64,000 bases of DNA from Diphasiastrum complanatum (Eukaryota; Streptophyta; Lycopodiopsida; Lycopodiales; Lycopodiaceae), in NCBI GenBank assembly GCA_029204225.1, contig CM055103.1, positions 41,873,368 through 41,937,367 of the forward strand, in the 5' to 3' direction. The position numbers were made by a program, and so were the translations under genes. Positions 61,870-64,000 of this stretch are shown piece after piece (positions within the stretch are counted from its first letter, which is position 1; each line of letters starts with the position of its first letter). The notes below the pieces were generated by a model, which saw only the letters and a list, made by a program, of their open reading frames with translations, ran no database searches and was not told the DNA's origin.

Positions 61870-64000
61870 ATGGTGCAATCCGACCTTTCCAGTCTGTGGG
61901 ACGAGGTAGACATTGTCAGGCGGGTTGCCGACAAGTCCAACAAGACCGGTCAGAAGATCGTGTGTTGCTGATACTGTCTCGTCGAATTTGCTGTGTCCCT
62001 CACTCGCCTTAAAGGCCACCTACTCGGTGCACGCGCCAAAAATGGTGCCACCTTAAATGCTGCCCCTTGTGGCAGCATGTCCGTCCCCGACAGGCAGCGA
62101 CTACTGGACACCTATGGGCCGCGGCTCGTGGCGGGAGAGAACACCATTTCGGAGGGTGTTCTCCGGTTTTGCACCGCTCCTTATGTGGCTGACCCAGAGT
62201 TGCTGCCTGCTTGGCTGGCACGCACGAGGAGAGGGAGTCCATCCTCATCCCGTCCCATTGCCCCTCATCCCCCTCAGACAGTTCCGCCACACGCAACCCC
62301 ATCTGCACCCATTCCGGTGGATCCCATCCCATCACGTCCGCCAGTTGCCACTGCAGTTCCACCACCACGTCCTGTTGCTCGCACGCCCCCAGTTTACGAT
62401 TTTCTCATGGATTCTCCGCCACCCGAGCAGGCCCAGGATGCTACTGACGAGGCCTTCGAGGATGTGGATGAGGTCCCTTCTTCCTTCCCTTCCCATCCGG
62501 ATGACCTCTCTAGCCAGCAGTTTTCGTATCCCATGCCAGATCTTGCTCCTCCACCAGTGCACCCCACTTATGTTGCTACACCCATCCATGCCAGTGCATC
62601 CCACTCTCCCCATTCCACGTCTATAGCCGATGCATCCACTAGTGCCCAGCCTGTCGCGTCATCGTCCATTTCCGTCACGGTTGGTGCACCATGCTGGAGG
62701 TCCACCACCCGTCGCCCACCAGGTAGAGCCCTTGTGCAGCAGCCATTCGCGGCGCGCATCAGCCGCACATGGACAGAGAGGCCACACAAGTCATGGCGAG
62801 TTTGATTTACGAGCTGAACCTACCTTTTGCCATCATCGATTCTGAGCCCTTCAGAAGGGCATTCTGCCTTGCACAGTCTGTCAGCCCTAGCTGGAGAGTC
62901 CCTGGTTCAGAGGTTGTCCGTACACACATGCTGAGAGATAGGGTCGAGTCATTGTCTAGAGAGATGGAGCCTCTACGCCGCCACTGGGCCACATATGGAT
63001 GCAGCATCATGTCCGATGGCTGGACTGATGTCAGGAGGAGGCCGATCCTCAACATCTTGGTCTCCAGCTGCATGGGTACACAGTTTTTGAGAGTCGTGGA
63101 TTGCAGTAGGGGGGGGGGAGAGTCATATCTGCAGATTTCATGTAGTACGACGTCATTAGGTCTTCCATCCTATCCATAGGCCCCCAGCATGTCGTTACGG
63201 TGGTGACGAACAATGCCACCAACTGTGTTCAGATGGGTGTCCTGCTAGAGGCCGAGTTCCCTCACATCGTCCATACCCCCTGTGCGGCGCACGACATAGA
63301 CCTTCTCATGGGGGACATAGGTGCACTTAGAGCCATCGTCCGCGAGGCCCTCTTCCTGGTGACAAAAGTCACCAGGAAGAGGCGTGTTCTTGCCATGTTC
63401 CGGGTGTTCAGCCATTTGGACCTCCGTAAGCCAGCCCCACACGCTTTGCGTTCGACCTGGTGGTCATCGACCGTCTGATCAGGTGCAGGGCACAACTTCT
63501 ACAGATGGTTGCCATTGATCTTTGGCGTGCCAGTACGTTTCAACACACAGAGGATGGGGAGCACTTTTCTTCCACGGTGAGGGGAGACAAGTTGTGGAGG
63601 GATGCACAGACATTGTCAGGACTGCTTCGACCACTCTATATTGTGCTCCGCATGGCTGACAGCGAGGAGTCCACACTTGGACTGGTGTATGAGCTCATGG
63701 ATCGGATCGGACAGTTCTTGCATCTGCCCATCTTGTAGCCAGAGAGGTAAGCGGTACAGTGTTGTAATTGTTCTTTATCTTTTCAGTGTTTGCTAGTTTG
63801 TTTTTCTGTCGATGTTACGTTTCTTCCAAAATTTGCTTCGACTTCGTGCAGGATGACGGAGCTGAGGTTCATCTGGGAGACGCGGTGGAACTACTTTCAC
63901 AGGAGTATCCACAGCGTTGCACACATCTTGCATCCCCTCTTCCCCTCTCTGACACAGATATCGGACAGGGAGCTCGAGTTGGATTGGCTTGAGTACATGT
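61870..64000 (+). pseudogene. hAT-2 transposase (frame-broken, partial)
   Basis: ATG 61870, 'MVQSDLSSLWDEVDIVRRVA'. The BED finger 'KIVCC-YCLVEFAVSLTRLK' is interrupted by TGA at 61969. A Pro-rich linker runs to about 62760, where the frame shifts. 'MASLIYELNLPFAIIDSEPF' follows, then the first catalytic block 'YGCSIMSDGWTDVRRRPILN' (about 62995-63054). A shift in a G-run at 63110 follows, then the second block 'HVVTVVTNNATNCVQMGVLL', where the usual catalytic Asp (VTDNA) is Asn, and 'FPHIVHTPCAAHDIDLLMGD'. A shift near 63450 leads to 'VIDRLIRCRAQLLQMVAIDL'. A TAG at about 63736 is followed by a GT-AG intron (63747-63851), then 'RFIWETRWNYFHRSIHSVAH'. It cannot encode active transposase. Confidence 0.88.

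Larger units (their letters stand above)
61485..64000 (+). mobile_element. hAT-2: hAT DNA transposon, runs off the window
   Basis: Palindrome cluster P5 is followed by a transposase gene with BED finger, Pro/Ser-rich linker, RNase H-like catalytic domain and an intron. The right end is beyond 64000. Same family as hAT-1. Confidence 0.85.

Noticed and set aside
61608-61943. Antisense frame over the hAT-2 start
   Set aside because: Shadow of the transposase first exon and upstream region on the other strand.
59153-64000. Next kinase exon
   Set aside because: I scanned for a continuation after the Gly-Lys at exon 9; candidates such as 59960 onward run into stops within a few codons and do not resemble the family.

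Overview
The window is nuclear DNA from a plant with a large, repeat-rich genome. The evidence is chromodomain-bearing Ty3 retrotransposons, Ty1/copia elements primed by initiator-Met tRNA, hAT transposases with BED zinc fingers, long GA/CT microsatellites, and one split host gene with GT-AG introns of 12 and 15 kb. The species cannot be named from this sequence. A gymnosperm or another large-genome seed plant would fit, but that is inference.

The host gene lies on the plus strand and starts near 27,645. Nine exons can be joined in consistent phase (27645-27830, 28171-28214, 29988-30065, 42171-42348, 42594-42624, 42765-42823, 43106-43179, 58624-58710, 59087-59152). They encode about 267 residues of a P-loop small-molecule kinase of the uridine kinase/phosphoribulokinase type, resembling plant proteins such as Arabidopsis At2g01460. 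The first two exons look like an organellar transit peptide. The last exon(s) lie beyond the window. Introns 3, 7 and 9 have filled with transposons.

Layout. 0-17 kb: a decayed Ty3 pol (RLG-1) and its integrase remnant at 10.7-11.1 kb; a minus-strand copia element (RLC-1, 5.7-10.7 kb) with a 15-bp minisatellite in its LTRs; LTR pieces of a second copia family (RLC-3). 17.8-25 kb: a tRNA-derived SINE, then an old plus-strand Ty3 element (RLG-2) split by a younger minus-strand member of the same family (RLG-3, 19858-24226, target duplication TTACT, LTR ends AG...CT instead of TG...CA). 27.6-30.1 kb: first exons of the kinase. Intron 3 (30-42 kb): a hAT element (hAT-1) broken by Ty3 RLG-4, which abuts copia RLC-2. 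Intron 7 (43-58.6 kb): a 10.5-kb composite bounded by GTGAC duplications and built from three chromoviruses (RLG-5, -6, -7), then a LINE scrap, a decayed copia (RLC-5) and an LTR remnant of the RLG-2/3 family. Intron 9 (59 kb to the end): a second SINE, a small element that appears to carry an ABCB-transporter gene fragment between palindrome clusters, and a second hAT element (hAT-2) running off the end.

The most unusual signal is a set of short palindrome clusters next to A/T runs (14.0, 55.2, 60.7, 61.3 and 61.5 kb, with a relative at 31.7 kb beside GA repeats). They share one architecture but have different core sequences (GGTTCGAACC, GTTTCGAAAC, GTTCCGGAAC, GGTACCGCGGTACC). Two sit just upstream of the hAT genes and two flank the gene-capturing element, so they may be diverging transposase-binding ends of one hAT lineage. 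No retroelement in the window has an intact coding region throughout; the best preserved stretch is the reverse transcriptase/RNase H of RLG-6.
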